Positions 8,181 to 16,112 of a DNA stretch of 64,000 nt are shown here, piece after piece. Every line of letters begins with the position of its first letter. Position 1 is the first letter of the stretch. The stretch is from Curtobacterium sp. MR_MD2014 (GTDB taxonomy: Bacteria > Actinomycetota > Actinomycetes > Actinomycetales > Microbacteriaceae): assembly GCF_000772085.1 (NCBI RefSeq), contig NZ_CP009755.1, positions 1,488,001 to 1,552,000 on the forward strand, given 5' to 3'. Position numbers and translations under genes: made by a program. The notes beneath the pieces were generated by a model. It searched no databases, had not been told where the DNA came from, and worked only from the letters and a program-made list of their open reading frames with translations.

Positions 8181-8659
8181 GAAAAACCCAGTTCAGGCCC
8201 CACCATGCGGAAATAATGTGTGGCCGACGGGAGGAGAATCCGGGCAGCTGCCGGTGAGCTGCCGGTGTCTAACCTGGGAGCTGGGGGATTGAGGTGTGCG
8301 CGCCGCGGTTGACGCTGGGAGAAGCATGCACGCCGCTCGGCCCGCTTGAAGTGGTGCCTGAGATTGTGCCGCGATCGTGCCCTCCAATGACTGCACGCTG
8401 ATGGCCTCTTCGCAGCGACGCTGTGCCAAGCCAGGGGTAGCGAAGAGTCGCCGAACTTGGAGTGTAAGTCGGGCGAGTACGTCGACAATCGAGTTCCATG
8501 ACGGTGAGCCGCGTCATACAGGCGGTCTACTGGCTAGACCTTGGTCCAATCCCGGCCCTATCGAATTTCACCGTGCAAGCCGCGCTAAGGTCAGGTTCGA
8601 CAGATGATGCATCGGAGCGGCGCCCCTTGCGTTGACCCTACAACCTCCAGAATCTAGGC
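8181..8659. other. Left end of island, non-coding
   Basis: 479 bases without a convincing gene. It holds the left arm-type repeat pair at 8247-8267. Directly after the tRNA is CCAGAAAAACCCAGTTCAG (8178-8196), which recurs with one extra T at 12484-12503. Open frames here are antisense to the tRNA or lack coding character. No integrase motif is recognised on either strand. Confidence 0.6.
8247..8267 (+). promoter_or_regulatory. Paired GCTGCCGGTG repeats, left arm-type site
   Basis: GCTGCCGGTG-A-GCTGCCGGTG: two identical 10-mers at an 11-base period, one helical turn, 69 bases inside attL. An equivalent pair with a T spacer lies near attR. Paired direct repeats at both ends of an integrated element are typical integrase arm-binding sites; binding itself is inferred. 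Confidence 0.65.
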
Positions 8660-9103
8660 ATGCTCTCCCTCGTTCTCTCCATCTATGCGGCTTTGGTTGC
8701 GACCTTCGCGCTGCTGTTCAACTACTTCAAAGAGCCAGTGCCGCTTATGCACGTGATCCGTAACGATGTGTCGGCCGAGTACGGAAAGCCCTACTGGTCG
8801 CTGTATTTCCGTAACCTCGGGGCAGGGTCAGCGCGGCACGTCAAGGTACGAACTCGACAGGGCAAGGCCCGATGGACGCCCTGGACGAGCCTCGCTCCGG
8901 TCTTGGATGCCAAGAGTGAGGTCGGCCACAGGGTGCCACTTACTGAAGAGGAGTACGCCGCGTTAGCGTCGGAGCCAGCTCGTTCGTCTTGGCGAGTGCA
9001 GTTCCGCTGGACGCAAGGCCCCGTCTCCTTCGTTGGCCAGCGCCGGCTCACTGTTCGTCCCGACCACTACTGGACTCGTGAACAGTCAGACGCTTGGGGT
9101 TAG
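8660..9103 (+). CDS. Island membrane-anchored hypothetical protein
   Basis: 147 residues starting MLSLVLSIYAALVATFALLF, a single hydrophobic N-terminal helix (about residues 3-20). It is followed by a soluble domain with several beta-like stretches (WSLYFRNLGAGSARHVKVRT, RVQFRWTQGPVSFVG). No known domain is recognised. The last 56 bases overlap the convergent gene 9048-9692. An N-terminal anchor with a small soluble domain occurs in some phage-defence and surface proteins, but nothing here proves such a role. Confidence 0.65.
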   Translation: MLSLVLSIYAALVATFALLFNYFKEPVPLMHVIRNDVSAEYGKPYWSLYFRNLGAGSARHVKVRTRQGKARWTPWTSLAPVLDAKSEVGHRVPLTEEEYAALASEPARSSWRVQFRWTQGPVSFVGQRRLTVRPDHYWTREQSDAWG

Positions 9104-9692
9104 CTGCTGACCGCTGGCTTCTTCCTGCCGTGCCTGTCGGGACCGTGAACGGCGGCGTCCAATCTTGGCTCGCCAAAAACTGATCTAGTGGCAGTGTCAT
9201 CGCCTTTACCATCTCGGGATGTTCGTGAATGTCTTTGATTCGGTGACCGATCATGTAAAGCGTCGGCACCTTGGTATCAGGCCAAGCGATGTCGCGACGC
9301 ACTGCCACGAGAAGATCAGCCATGAGTCGCATCGTCACCAAGTTCGGCGGATTCAAGTTGGCTGAAGTGCGCCACCGGTAAAATGTCTCGATCACTTCGT
9401 CCGAACCCCAAACCGTCACGAAGCCCTGAAAGTTCGTAATGACGTCTTCCATACCGGCCAGAGCGGCCGCGCTCCGATTCGGAGTGAGAAGGTCGTTTAG
9501 CGTTGTGAGGAAGGGCTGATACAGCTCGAACTTTTTCTGCGCTGTGCGCTCCTCAAGCGCTCTAAGACGTGCAGCCTCCGCCTCTGCGTGTTGCGCTCTG
9601 CCCGCGGCCCGCGACGCCAGAATGCTGGAGATCACGGCGACGGCGACGGGGACGGCAAGGGTGACGATTTGCAGCCATAGAGGAAGTGTCAT
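9048..9692 (-). CDS. Island membrane/coiled-coil hypothetical protein
   Basis: 214 residues. The N-terminus LPLWLQIVTLAVPVAVAVISS is one membrane helix, directly followed by a predicted coiled coil (RAAGRAQHAEAEAARLRALEE, about residues 27-50) and a helical soluble domain up to about residue 185. The tail is polar. I do not recognise the family. It converges and overlaps with 8660-9103 by 56 bases. Confidence 0.7.
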   Translation of the reverse strand: MTLPLWLQIVTLAVPVAVAVISSILASRAAGRAQHAEAEAARLRALEERTAQKKFELYQPFLTTLNDLLTPNRSAAALAGMEDVITNFQGFVTVWGSDEVIETFYRWRTSANLNPPNLVTMRLMADLLVAVRRDIAWPDTKVPTLYMIGHRIKDIHEHPEMVKAMTLPLDQFLASQDWTPPFTVPTGTAGRSQRSAANPKRLTVHESSSGRDEQ

Positions 9693-9840
9693 GCGTGGGA
9701 GTCTTGCATCGACCGCCGTCGATCGGCATCACGACCGCGCCGTCCGGGGCGCCGGTAGGCCTCTGGTCGATCAGGTCAGCAGCAGGTTTGCCATCGCGCT
9801 GTCTTCCCCAGTGAAGAAGAGCCTCTAGGTCCACCGAACA

Positions 9841-9894
9841 CCCCTCAAAGCAAGCACCCTCAGTCCAGTGGCTGAGGGTGCTTGTATTGAGGGG
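9841..9894. terminator. Long hairpin inside the island
   Basis: Arms of 23 bases (9841-9863 and 9872-9894) differ at only two positions and enclose an 8-base loop; the inner 13 bp (CAAGCACCCTCAG) are perfect. It lies downstream of the 69-residue membrane protein gene on the minus strand and upstream of 9048-9692, so it most likely ends the PLA2 transcript. It is longer than a usual terminator. The remaining 9693-9972 has no supported gene. Confidence 0.55.
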
Positions 9895-9972
9895 ACTTAC
9901 GAAAAGATCGGGCATGCTCGAGGATCTACGCGTACCTGTCGTTAGTCGCCGTCCGGATCAGCGCCTACGACC

Positions 9973-10182
9973 TCACCTACGACGTGCAGTAACAGCAGCG
10001 GCAACTCCAAAACCGAGGCCAGCTAGACCGACCAGCATTCCTCCGTTGTAAATCAATCCTGCAGCGAAGTTAACGCCCCCACCGGGAGGACTCAGTATGG
10101 TCCATACAGAGCCGATTGCAGTTGCAACGAAACCGACCGCAAGAAGAACGATTGCAGCAACGACTACCCCTGGCATTCTCAT
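9973..10182 (-). CDS. 69-residue membrane protein coupled to the PLA2 gene (candidate immunity protein)
   Basis: The start codon shares a base with the stop of the upstream PLA2-domain gene (TGATG), so translation is very likely coupled. The product has two membrane helices, about residues 4-28 (PGVVVAAIVLLAVGFVATA) and 43-63 (YNGGMLVGLAGLGFGVAAA), joined by a Pro/Gly-rich turn (SPPGGGVNF). No family is recognised. A small membrane protein translated right after a secreted membrane-attacking enzyme could protect the producer. That is a hypothesis from context only; it could equally aid secretion. Confidence 0.65.
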   Translation of the reverse strand: MRMPGVVVAAIVLLAVGFVATAIGSVWTILSPPGGGVNFAAGLIYNGGMLVGLAGLGFGVAAAVTARRR

Positions 10183-12386
10183 CAGTTATTACGTCCGTTT
10201 CCCTTATAGAAGGCCCAGCCAGCGCCACGAACAGCGGTGTAGTAGCCACCAGCGACACCAGCACAAGAGTTTCGCGTAGCACCCTTGGGGTAAGCCTTGT
10301 TGCAAGCATACGTAAGGTTACCGAGGAACGCGACGTCGCAGGTCAGGCGGTTAATCTTCTTCTTATTGCCATAGCAGATGTCGTGGGCGTCGCAAGCGGG
10401 CCTGAACTTCGCCTTACCCCACGTGTCGGGCGAATAGCTACAACCGTTGGGTGCAGCGAAAGTGGTCATCTCCCCACTCGCGGTCGGCTCGGGGTCGGTG
10501 GCGTCAGGAACGTCCTCCCCCTCGTTCGCGACTCGGAACGACCAATCTGCGGTCTGAATATCGCCTCGTTCGTCCCATGCGGTGGCAGCCGAAACTTTCG
10601 CCTTCCATGAGTAGGAGTGCCCTCGGGGAAGGTCGTAAAGGCCGAGCGGGACGTTACCAGTAGTGGTCGCCTGCGTGACGCCGGTTGTCAGGTCGCGGAG
10701 CTCATAAGCGATCGCAGCATCGCCAGGTAGGAGCCCTGACTGGGGAAGCGGGTAAAGGGAAACCACTTCCGGGTTCACCACTGCCCCGTTCGCAAGACTT
10801 GGCTGTAATGCCTCGTTCTGCCACTGACCAACCCCAAATTCGTAGGCCACGGAGGGCGCCAACCCCGTGCTGCTGGACAGTTCTGCACGCAGCTTCACTA
10901 GCCCAGACAAGGGTGGAGTCGTGAAGGTGAACGAGGACGTCGTAGTGTCATTCAGTGAATAAGACTCGAGCGGAAGGTCGTTCAGGTACACGTCGACCGT
11001 TTGCCCAGCCTCGACTGCAGCAGGCGCGCTTACAGTGCAAGACGCCGCAATATCATCGCTTCCCGTGGTAGCGGTCCATGTTCCAGCCCCGAACGGAGCG
11101 GCGCAAGTCAGACGAGGGGCTTGAGGATTGCTGTACCAGCCTTGGACGTCGAAAACGTAGTCGGTCGGGTCAGCGACACTGTTGATTGCGACCTTGCCGT
11201 TCGCGCCGAGCGGTACCGTAATGGTGTTCGTGCGGATCGTAGTCTCGTCGAAATTGATCGACGTCGTGTTCGGGCGGGTTGTGCCGTCTGCCCACACCGT
11301 CGCATTGCCGGCACCAGCGGTCGACTTCAGCGAGGTGAGCGAGAGGACAACGGCCTTGATACCAGAGCCCATGACGGGGACGCCTGCTTTGCCGGCGATC
11401 TGGATGGAACGGGTTTCGTTCTTTCCCATGACTGTGTTGCCGCTGGAGCGGGTGTCGTACGCACGGCCAGCACCGGGAGTGAAGACGGCGCCTCCCTTCC
11501 CAGCGGCGGTGAAGTAACCCTGGGTGTCGACGACGAGGTCGGTGGTGCTGTTGTTGTTGTAGATGGTGATCTTGCCGTCAGCGGAGAGCTTGACCTGCGC
11601 CTGCATCGAGGTCGGCACGTTGCCGGCGTAGTTGAAGGAGTTCGACGGACGGGTGTCGCCCGTGGCGTACGGGGTGAGGTACCCGACGGAGGCGGTGCGG
11701 TTGACGGCGATCATGTTGATGATCGCGCCGGAAGCACCCTTCGGGATGCCGCCGCGTCCGGAGACCTGCAGGTCGACACGCTCGCCGGCGCCGATGGTCT
11801 GCTGTGGGAAGCCGAGCCCGGAGCGGGTGTCAGCGATGCGCGAGCCGTTCAGCGGGACGAAGCCGCCGGCGGCAGTACCGTCGTCGCTGGCGGTGTAGTA
11901 GCCCTGCACGTCGAGGATGAGCCGGATGCTGGTCTCGGCCTGCACCTGAATCGTGCCGTCGGGATTCACCGCGAGGACAGCGGAGAACGAGGTGTTTTGC
12001 TCGCTCTCACCACCGTAGATACCCATGAGCGTCGTCTTCGCGGCTGCGTTCGGGCGCCCGTAGAGGATGCCCTGATGCGAGATGCTCGCCGCGGTCGCAA
12101 CGACGGATACAGCTCCAACGGAACCGTCGTCCGGGACGCCGTTCTTGCCGGTCACCTGGACGGTGCGCCAGCCCTTGGCAGGCATCGGGGTGTCGAAGCC
12201 GCCGATGTTTCTCCCCGTGTCGAGGAAGCGTCCGGTTGCCGGGACGAATACGCCGCCGGTTCCGGTGTCGTTGAGGGCTTGCGCTGGCGTTGCGACCAGC
12301 AGCGAGCCAAGGATTGCGAGCGCGCTCAGGGTTGCGGCAGCGATGCTGCGCTTCCTCTGGCGCGGCCTGTGCAGCAGCGTGCGCAC
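10182..12386 (-). CDS. Secreted surface-repeat protein with C-terminal phospholipase A2 domain
   Basis: 734 residues. A Sec signal peptide (basic RPRQRKR, hydrophobic core, ATPAQA cleavage after residue 37) is followed by three roughly 120-residue repeats of the actinobacterial surface type (FVPATGRFLDT / FVPLNGSRIADTRSG / FTPGAGRAYDTRSSG, each ending DVQGYYT or similar). A Thr/Ser-rich region with Ig-like strands comes next. The last 95 residues are a prokaryotic PLA2 domain: CSYSPDTWGKAKF, ACDAHDICYG with the catalytic His-Asp at 668-669, and further cysteines for disulfides. I preferred GTG 12386 over GTG 12413 because AGGGGG lies 5 bases upstream of it. It probably hydrolyses phospholipids outside the cell; target membranes are unknown. 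Confidence 0.85.
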   Translation of the reverse strand: MRTLLHRPRQRKRSIAAATLSALAILGSLLVATPAQALNDTGTGGVFVPATGRFLDTGRNIGGFDTPMPAKGWRTVQVTGKNGVPDDGSVGAVSVVATAASISHQGILYGRPNAAAKTTLMGIYGGESEQNTSFSAVLAVNPDGTIQVQAETSIRLILDVQGYYTASDDGTAAGGFVPLNGSRIADTRSGLGFPQQTIGAGERVDLQVSGRGGIPKGASGAIINMIAVNRTASVGYLTPYATGDTRPSNSFNYAGNVPTSMQAQVKLSADGKITIYNNNSTTDLVVDTQGYFTAAGKGGAVFTPGAGRAYDTRSSGNTVMGKNETRSIQIAGKAGVPVMGSGIKAVVLSLTSLKSTAGAGNATVWADGTTRPNTTSINFDETTIRTNTITVPLGANGKVAINSVADPTDYVFDVQGWYSNPQAPRLTCAAPFGAGTWTATTGSDDIAASCTVSAPAAVEAGQTVDVYLNDLPLESYSLNDTTTSSFTFTTPPLSGLVKLRAELSSSTGLAPSVAYEFGVGQWQNEALQPSLANGAVVNPEVVSLYPLPQSGLLPGDAAIAYELRDLTTGVTQATTTGNVPLGLYDLPRGHSYSWKAKVSAATAWDERGDIQTADWSFRVANEGEDVPDATDPEPTASGEMTTFAAPNGCSYSPDTWGKAKFRPACDAHDICYGNKKKINRLTCDVAFLGNLTYACNKAYPKGATRNSCAGVAGGYYTAVRGAGWAFYKGNGRNN

Positions 12387-13023
12387 GAGACCCCCTAGGT
12401 CAGCTGACAGCACGGGTTGCCGTCAGTTCGCGAAGGCTAGAAGAAGTCTGAATACCGGCACAGGTCCCCCGAAGAGGGGCTCGCCAGAAAAATCCCAGTT
12501 CAGAGGTAATAGTTCCGGAATGGGCTGAGCGTTCTCTCAGTCTATGTCAACCTGCGAGCTGATGATCCCAGCCAGTCGGCTAGCGCCAAATGGCTAGCGC
12601 CGAACAGCTGTCCAGTTGGAGCTCTGGGCTGATCGAACGCAAGAGAGGGTGGGGCATTCTCACGCAAGTCAGCGTGAACAGCCACAACGCCGCGACGCGC
12701 CGGGGGGCCGCAGGGTCCGTTTTGGGTCCTAAAACGATGCGCAGGAAGGGCACATCAAGGGCGTAGCGACGCGAACGCTACGATGCTCCACACCAGCCAG
12801 AACCGCGGAACGACGCGGATCAAGGGCACAAGGACGCGCACCATCGCAAGGCCTGACCCGGTACCAGTGGGTTCCAGATTCAAGACCCACGAGCCCGCAA
12901 GGAGTGACGACCCATCGTGTCCGGGTCACAGCCGGCGGGTTCGACAACATTGATGTTGAAGTAAGCGCCGAAGCCGATGCCGGCGATCGAGCCTCTCTTC
13001 CACGCGAGACCTAGGCTCTTCTC
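12387..13023. other. Island intergenic region, non-coding
   Basis: 637 bases upstream of both the PLA2 gene and the gene at 13024. It holds the PLA2 ribosome site (12391-12396), a copy of the tRNA-flanking sequence CCAGAAAAA-T-CCCAGTTCAG at 12484-12503, a weak hairpin GTGGGT/ACCCAC at about 12867-12890, and a TAGGCT -10 box at 13012-13017. Open frames here look like chance. Confidence 0.5.
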
Positions 13024-13734
13024 ATGATCAACGCCGCATACGCGCTGTACGACATCTTCCTTGAGTGGCGCGAGGCGGCCGCAGCCGGCGTGGTCGCAAA
13101 TGACGCCCGAGGCTGGAACGCTGACCCGATGGTTGCGACTACAAAGATGCTCGAGACCAGCGCTCTGCTCACGGCTATCGATCGTGCGCTCAGCGAGATG
13201 GAGGCGGACGGTCTCAACGTCTACGTCTCGAGGGAGTCGTTCCCGCAATGGGGCCGCATGGCGGCCAATGCGGGGACCACTTGGGGTCAGCAGTCCGACC
13301 CTGGCGCGGCATTCCCTTCAGCAGCGATGGGGCAGCTGCAGATGCTGGGCACCCTCATTGAAGCGACCAAGGGGAGGATCGCGCCGGGCGGACTCGACCG
13401 GCTCAGTGCCGTCGTCGACGAAGCGATTGGCCTCCTTGAGGAAGACCAGACCATCAGCGCGGAGCTTCGCTACTACTTGGTGAAGCTGGTGCGCGAGATT
13501 CGCGATGCGATGGAGGATGAGACGCTCGCTGGGGGCTTCGACTATGCGAGCGCTGCTGAGCGGCTCTGGGTTGCCATGCAGGCTGCAGCCGGACAGGCGG
13601 ACGAGGAGCGTAGTCCCCGATGGCGGGACGCCGCGGCCAAGCTGATTGTCCCTGCGGTCACGGGTGCCATCACACACGCGGCCACTCTCGGCTATGACGG
13701 TGTCGCAGCGGCGCTCGGACAGCTCGGCCAGTAG
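13024..13734 (+). CDS. Island hypothetical protein
   Basis: 236 residues starting six bases after a TAGGCT box, so probably leaderless. It is mostly helical: an amphipathic N-terminal region (ALYDIFLEWREAAAAG), a middle section with WGRMAANAGTTWGQQSD, a helical stretch RLSAVVDEAIGLLEEDQT, and a mildly hydrophobic C-terminus (KLIVPAVTGAITHAATLGYDG) that may touch a membrane. No family is recognised. As the only plus-strand gene in the right half of the island it has its own promoter. Confidence 0.7.
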   Translation: MINAAYALYDIFLEWREAAAAGVVANDARGWNADPMVATTKMLETSALLTAIDRALSEMEADGLNVYVSRESFPQWGRMAANAGTTWGQQSDPGAAFPSAAMGQLQMLGTLIEATKGRIAPGGLDRLSAVVDEAIGLLEEDQTISAELRYYLVKLVREIRDAMEDETLAGGFDYASAAERLWVAMQAAAGQADEERSPRWRDAAAKLIVPAVTGAITHAATLGYDGVAAALGQLGQ

Positions 13735-14114
13735 TTCCGAGGTGGGCGCCTGTCGTCTCGGCCGGAAGCATCAGCAGCTGCTCGGCGGCGGACCTTTACG
13801 TGCACGGCGCGACACACGTTAGCGGTTTGCCGCGGGGGGGGGGAGTACGCCGTGCTCGCGCCGCCTGCCGAGCGTCGCCAGGCAGCCGCCGTTTCATTGG
13901 GCGGCGATATCGGCGGCCGAGGCGGTAGCGGTGCGTGTCGTCGGCGTAGGGGAGGCCGGCGCCACGGCGGGGAACTCGAGGACGACCGGCACAAGCTGCC
14001 GGTGTGCTGCCGGTGACCACGCGCAGCCGGGTGCTTTTGTTCGCAGTTGTCCGCAAGCTACTTCCGCGCCATCACTGGGAAGCGCTGCGTATCGCTGCGG
14101 ACGTTTGCGCGGTC
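13735..14114. other. Right end of island, non-coding
   Basis: 380 bases without a supported gene. It includes a run of ten G at about 13834-13843 and the right arm-type repeat pair at 13995-14015. The low coding character and the repeat pair mark it as the element's right terminus. Confidence 0.6.
13995..14015 (+). promoter_or_regulatory. Paired GCTGCCGGTG repeats, right arm-type site
   Basis: GCTGCCGGTG-T-GCTGCCGGTG, the same pair of 10-mers and spacing as at 8247-8267 and in the same orientation, ending 99 bases before attR. It supports tyrosine-recombinase-type integration. Confidence 0.65.
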
Positions 14115-14164
14115 CGCCACGTTTACACCGTGGATGTCGTCGGTTCGATCCCGGCAGGGCCCAC
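14115..14164 (+). repeat. attR: right 50-bp direct repeat
   Basis: Perfect copy of the tRNA-Val 3' half at 8129-8178 without a 5' half, so it is not a working tRNA. Host sequence resumes at once; the next gene ends 8 bases later. Confidence 0.9.
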
Positions 14165-14172
14165 GCAGTCGC

Positions 14173-15141
14173 TCAGCGACGCGCGCGCAGGGTCTCGCTC
14201 GGCAGCTCCCCGAACCGCTTCGCGTAGGCGGAGGAGAACCGCCCGGCGTGTGCGAACCCCCACCGTCGTGCGGTGTCCGCCACGGTCGTCTCGCCCACCG
14301 AGTGGTACCGGAGCTCCGTCCGGATCCGGTCGAAGCGGATCCCGCGGAGCATCGAGTTCGGTGACATCCCGACCTGCCGCTGGAAGCCCTGCTGGAGCCC
14401 GCGGACACTGAGCCCGACGTGTTCGGCGACGTCGGTCGTGGTGATCGGGACGTCGGCGTTGGCGTGCATGTACTCGATCGCCTGCTGCACCCGGCCCCGT
14501 GCGCCGACGGGCACCGGCGCGGCCGGCGCGAGGGTCGTGTGCGGGAAGGTCCGGAGCATCGCCAGCGCGGTGCGCCGGGTGGCCTCGGCCATCGCGAGCG
14601 GGGACAGCGGCGTGGCACCGAGGACGACCTGCGCGGAGGCCCGCAGCTCGGCGTTCCACGTCCGGACGTCCTCCCGTCGGGGCAGCGCGGCGTGGTCGAA
14701 CACGAGCGGCGCCGGCTCCGTGCCGTGCAGCTCGGCGGCGGTGCGCTCGAGCGTGCGGCGGTCGAACTGCACCACGTTCTGCCGGACGTCGGCGAGGTCG
14801 AAGCGGTACGGGCGCTCGCTCGGGAACACGATCGGGCGTCCGGGCGCGAGCGCCACCTCGTCGCGGTCGATGTCCAGCAGTCCGCCGCCGTCGCTGACCC
14901 ACGTCACGAAGTAGTGGCTCGTCGCGTCGACCTCGCCGGCCATCCGACCGTCGAAGCGCTTCGAGTCCAGCGACATCCCCTCGCCACCGACCGATCGGAA
15001 CCGGTAGCCGAAGTCCCGCTCGGTCCGCTCGGGCAGGAACCCGGCGGCACCGTACGCCGACTCGAACACCGCTCGGGCCGCGTCGAGGTCGTCGCCGGAC
15101 GCCTCGACGACGTGACGGACGTCGGGTTCGGCGGTGGTCAT
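14173..15141 (-). CDS. AraC-family regulator, copy A
   Basis: 322 residues. The N-terminal two thirds resemble the AraC_binding_2-type domain (FGYRFRSVGGEGMSLDSKRFDG, ALAPGRPIVFPSERPYRF). The last about 100 residues are the double helix-turn-helix: VPITTTDVAEHVGLSVRGLQQGFQRQVGMSP and TTVADTARRWGFAHAGRFSSAYAKRFGELP. It is closely similar to the gene at 43660-44625 and more distantly to 28493 and 30833. The ATG at 15141 starts the conserved part; longer readings run into the neighbouring promoter. Island insertion left the gene intact. Confidence 0.9.
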   Translation of the reverse strand: MTTAEPDVRHVVEASGDDLDAARAVFESAYGAAGFLPERTERDFGYRFRSVGGEGMSLDSKRFDGRMAGEVDATSHYFVTWVSDGGGLLDIDRDEVALAPGRPIVFPSERPYRFDLADVRQNVVQFDRRTLERTAAELHGTEPAPLVFDHAALPRREDVRTWNAELRASAQVVLGATPLSPLAMAEATRRTALAMLRTFPHTTLAPAAPVPVGARGRVQQAIEYMHANADVPITTTDVAEHVGLSVRGLQQGFQRQVGMSPNSMLRGIRFDRIRTELRYHSVGETTVADTARRWGFAHAGRFSSAYAKRFGELPSETLRARR

Positions 15142-15187
15142 GATCCGATGCTGACACGTCCGGCTGAGCCTCGCGCGCGCGTCGTGG

Positions 15188-15793
15188 TCAGGACAGCGCC
15201 TCGAGCGGGTTCTGCGCGAGCTTCCGGACGACACCGCCGTCGACCAGGCGCCGCGCTGCGGTGTCGGGCTTGCGAGCGGCCTGGTCGGCGACGCACGCGC
15301 CGAACTCCGCAGCCAGCGAGCCGCGGGGGTGCCGTGCGAGCACCTCGCGCAGGTACGACTCCGGCAGCAGCTCGGCCCCCGCACCGGAGACGTCGAGCCC
15401 GGTCGCGCGTTCGAGCAGGTGCCCCTCGAGGTCGAGGAGGACGTCGACGTCCGGCCAGTTGTGCCGCACGATCACGTCGAGCACGCGCTGCTGCCGCTCG
15501 ACGGCCCAACCCGCCCCGGTCGTCAGGGCGACGGCGACGTGCCCACCGGCGTGCTCGTAGGACACCGTGTGGTTGTCGAACTCGGTCACGGTGCCGATGT
15601 CGTGCAGGACGGCCGCGACCCACAGCAGTTCGTGGTCGACGCCGTCGAGCCCGTCGAGCGCCGCGAAGCCCGCTGCCCAGTACCAGGACCGGACGGCGTG
15701 CGCCGTGATCGCCGTCGACTGGTAGCGCGTGGCGAGCGACGCAGCCGCTCGGGCGGCCGGGGTCTCCGGGACGGGGAAGTCGTCGATGCGCAC
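15188..15793 (-). CDS. HD-domain hydrolase
   Basis: 201 residues with the HD signature LLWVAAVLHDIGTVTEF and further histidines (SYEHAGGH, IVRHNW), the pattern of metal-dependent phosphohydrolases and of the cyanamide-hydratase-like HD subfamily. Which substrate it uses is not evident. GTG 15793 is supported by CATGAT 6 bases upstream. The promoter is packed against that of the divergent gene at 15819, with 25 bases between the two starts. Confidence 0.85.
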   Translation of the reverse strand: MRIDDFPVPETPAARAAASLATRYQSTAITAHAVRSWYWAAGFAALDGLDGVDHELLWVAAVLHDIGTVTEFDNHTVSYEHAGGHVAVALTTGAGWAVERQQRVLDVIVRHNWPDVDVLLDLEGHLLERATGLDVSGAGAELLPESYLREVLARHPRGSLAAEFGACVADQAARKPDTAARRLVDGGVVRKLAQNPLEALS

Positions 15794-15818
15794 CTCCGGA
15801 TCATGGCATGCTCACCGC

Positions 15819-16112
15819 ATGGACCCGCAGCCGCCCTACGGCGACCGTCGCCCCGCGCCGCCGCACCCGCCCGCGCGCTGGGACCCGTGGTCGGCGGCGT
15901 TCGCCGCACTCGCGGTCGCGGCCGGGGTCGGGGCACTCGCCGCGGCGTGCTGGGGCGTGGCCCTCGTGCTGCTCGCCCCGGAGGGCGGTGGAGTCGACTT
16001 CCGGTCCGTCTGGGCAGGGCTCGCCCTGGTCGCGTTCGTGGCGCTCACTGCGGTGCTCGCCGAGGCGGCGCGCGCTCGTCGCCGTCGGGGTGGCGGACGC
16101 TCGCAGCGGTGA
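15819..16112 (+). CDS. Small two-TM membrane protein
   Basis: 97 residues. A Pro/Arg-rich N-terminus of about 25 residues, two hydrophobic helices (about 26-50 and 62-82) and a basic Arg-rich end (RARRRRGGGRSQR). CATGCT lies 6 bases before ATG 15819, fitting a leaderless start. The topology resembles many uncharacterised actinobacterial membrane proteins. Confidence 0.7.
   Translation: MDPQPPYGDRRPAPPHPPARWDPWSAAFAALAVAAGVGALAAACWGVALVLLAPEGGGVDFRSVWAGLALVAFVALTAVLAEAARARRRRGGGRSQR

Larger units (their letters stand above)
8129..14164. mobile_element. tRNA-Val-integrated genomic island without a visible integrase
   Basis: The island is bounded by a 50-bp perfect direct repeat: 8129-8178 (from the anticodon stem to the 3' end of tRNA-Val) and 14115-14164. 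Inside each end lies a pair of the 10-mer GCTGCCGGTG spaced by one base (8247-8267 and 13995-14015), the arrangement of arm-type sites for a tyrosine recombinase. Codon use inside is visibly less G+C-rich than in flanking genes. Cargo: two membrane-associated hypothetical proteins, a secreted repeat protein with a PLA2 domain coupled to a small membrane protein, and one unknown soluble protein. I find no integrase, excisionase or replication gene, so it looks like a satellite or decayed element needing an enzyme from elsewhere. Confidence 0.85.

Noticed and set aside
8111..8488. Minus-strand frame ending with a CRDRTDDIHG peptide
   Set aside because: That peptide is the antisense reading of the tRNA-Val gene, a well-known false protein; the same peptide appears opposite attR at 14.1 kb.
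8181..8659. Possible integrase remnant next to attL
   Set aside because: I looked for the tyrosine-recombinase R...HxxR...Y pattern on both strands and found only isolated His/Arg residues without order.
9562..9915. 117-residue minus frame overlapping the long hairpin
   Set aside because: It overlaps the start of the better supported gene 9048-9692 in another frame and ends in an Arg-rich shadow.
12729..12950. Small minus-strand frame in the island
   Set aside because: No ribosome site, no -10 box and no coding-like composition; overlaps a region with hairpins.
13834..13843. Run of ten G as a phase-variable tract
   Set aside because: It lies in non-coding DNA without a promoter or gene whose frame or spacing it could switch.
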